Of a DNA stretch of 52,375 nucleotides, positions 52,009 through 52,375 are shown piece after piece (position 1 is the stretch's first letter; each line of letters opens with the position of its first letter). The notes under the pieces were generated by a model. The model was given only the letters and a program-made list of their open reading frames with translations, had not been told where the DNA came from and ran no database searches. The DNA is from an uncultured Desulfomonile sp. (lineage in GTDB: Bacteria > Desulfobacterota > Desulfomonilia > Desulfomonilales > Desulfomonilaceae): assembly GCA_903952205.1 (NCBI GenBank), contig CAJBEZ010000068.1, positions 1-52,375 of the forward strand, written 5' to 3'. The position numbers and the translations under genes are program-made.

Positions 52009-52375
52009 TTAGGAACCCTGAAAGAGATAAATTCTTAGATCATCGACGTAGCCTCCGTGTTTGGTGAGCCTGGGAACGCCCAATGAGCGAAGGTAGTCCT
52101 GGTGATTTTCGAATACTGCTCGATTTCAGCGGCCCTGGACCTGTTGATCGGGTGGTCTTCGAACGCAGGAATCTTGAGGATCATCTTGTGGTCTCTCACG
52201 AATCCAATTCTTTGTATGACCCAGGCGTTTTTAACCGTGTGGGTCGATGAATACTCGATTAGAAACATCGAGGATTTTCAGATACTCCAGTTGTGTCGCA
52301 TTCAGACCGTTGGCCAGGAACCTCTTCTCGGGGGTTCGAATCACCACCATAGACAAGAACATATGGATGATCATC
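52009..52375 (-). pseudogene. Broken gene running off the right edge
   Basis: Three minus-strand frames each hold a protein-like piece in order: TPEKRFLANGLNATQLEYLK and VFIDPHG (about 52375-52240), KIPAFEDHPINRSRAAEIEQ (about 52180-52110), and NHQDYLRSLGVPRLTKHGGY plus VDDLRIYLF to a stop at 52009. At least two frameshifts separate them. The family is not recognised. The 150 bases between repeat D2 and this stop show no gene. Confidence 0.4.

Noticed and set aside
52335-52356. GGGTTCGAATC as a tRNA T-arm
   Set aside because: No matching acceptor, D or anticodon arms surround it; the opposite strand reads as part of a broken protein gene.

Overview
The window looks like a chromosome segment of a strictly anaerobic, probably sulfate-reducing or syntrophic Desulfobacterota (deltaproteobacterial) lineage. 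This is inferred from gene content: large PAS/heme-type sensor kinases, flavoredoxin, a rubrerythrin-like ferritin, TAXI-type TRAP transport, MeaB with an epimerase-like VOC protein, and acyl-CoA dehydrogenase, thiolase and acyl-CoA ligase genes scattered as single genes. No rRNA, tRNA or CRISPR array is visible.

Left part, about 1-31,100, is ordinary chromosome. It opens with signalling genes: a PAS protein with a C-terminal zinc-ribbon-like tail, a dCache-PAS-PAS hybrid kinase, and a convergent heme-motif hybrid kinase with two receiver domains. Redox and envelope genes follow (flavoredoxin, an EGHxMM-repeat periplasmic protein, a TPR protein, an orphan FtsX-type permease). Next come fatty/acyl-CoA genes (thiolase, acyl-CoA dehydrogenase), an orphan TAXI lipoprotein and small proteins (CGGC, FmdB). 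The housekeeping block mazG / phoH-pgpH-ybeY follows. It is followed by a ferritin-like gene, a protein with a duplicated GPSKSGKT domain, a run of meaB, rdgB, TAXI binding protein and fused TRAP permease (the last three closely packed), a methylmalonyl-CoA-epimerase-like gene and an acyl-CoA ligase.

Right part, about 31,100-52,375, is a gene-poor, repeat-rich accessory region. It holds several small toxin-antitoxin-like loci: higBA with an amber codon in higB, three hicAB loci plus a fused hicBA remnant, a solitary antitoxin beside a 21-codon toxin-like stub, and an isolated antitoxin-like gene. It also holds a DUF3800 / PBECR-like nuclease pair, a DUF6933-like gene, a split GAF membrane protein, an intact rhuM whose start overlaps the stop of a type III Mod-like tail, a three-gene unit (pentapeptide-repeat membrane protein, nucleotidyltransferase, small helical protein), and a type I restriction-modification operon hsdM-hsdS-hsdR in which hsdS is frameshifted.

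Between these lie at least four families of degenerate dispersed repeats. Family A is four copies of one decayed C-terminal coding segment. Family B is methyltransferase and RhuM fragments, twice joined at the same junction. Family C is a ~200-bp element built around a 19-bp perfect hairpin. Family D is ~200-bp direct repeats bounding a hic-bearing segment. The region reads as a defence/toxin-antitoxin island with much pseudogene debris. The best candidates for undescribed biology are the pentapeptide-repeat/nucleotidyltransferase/helical operon and the DUF3800/PBECR pair.
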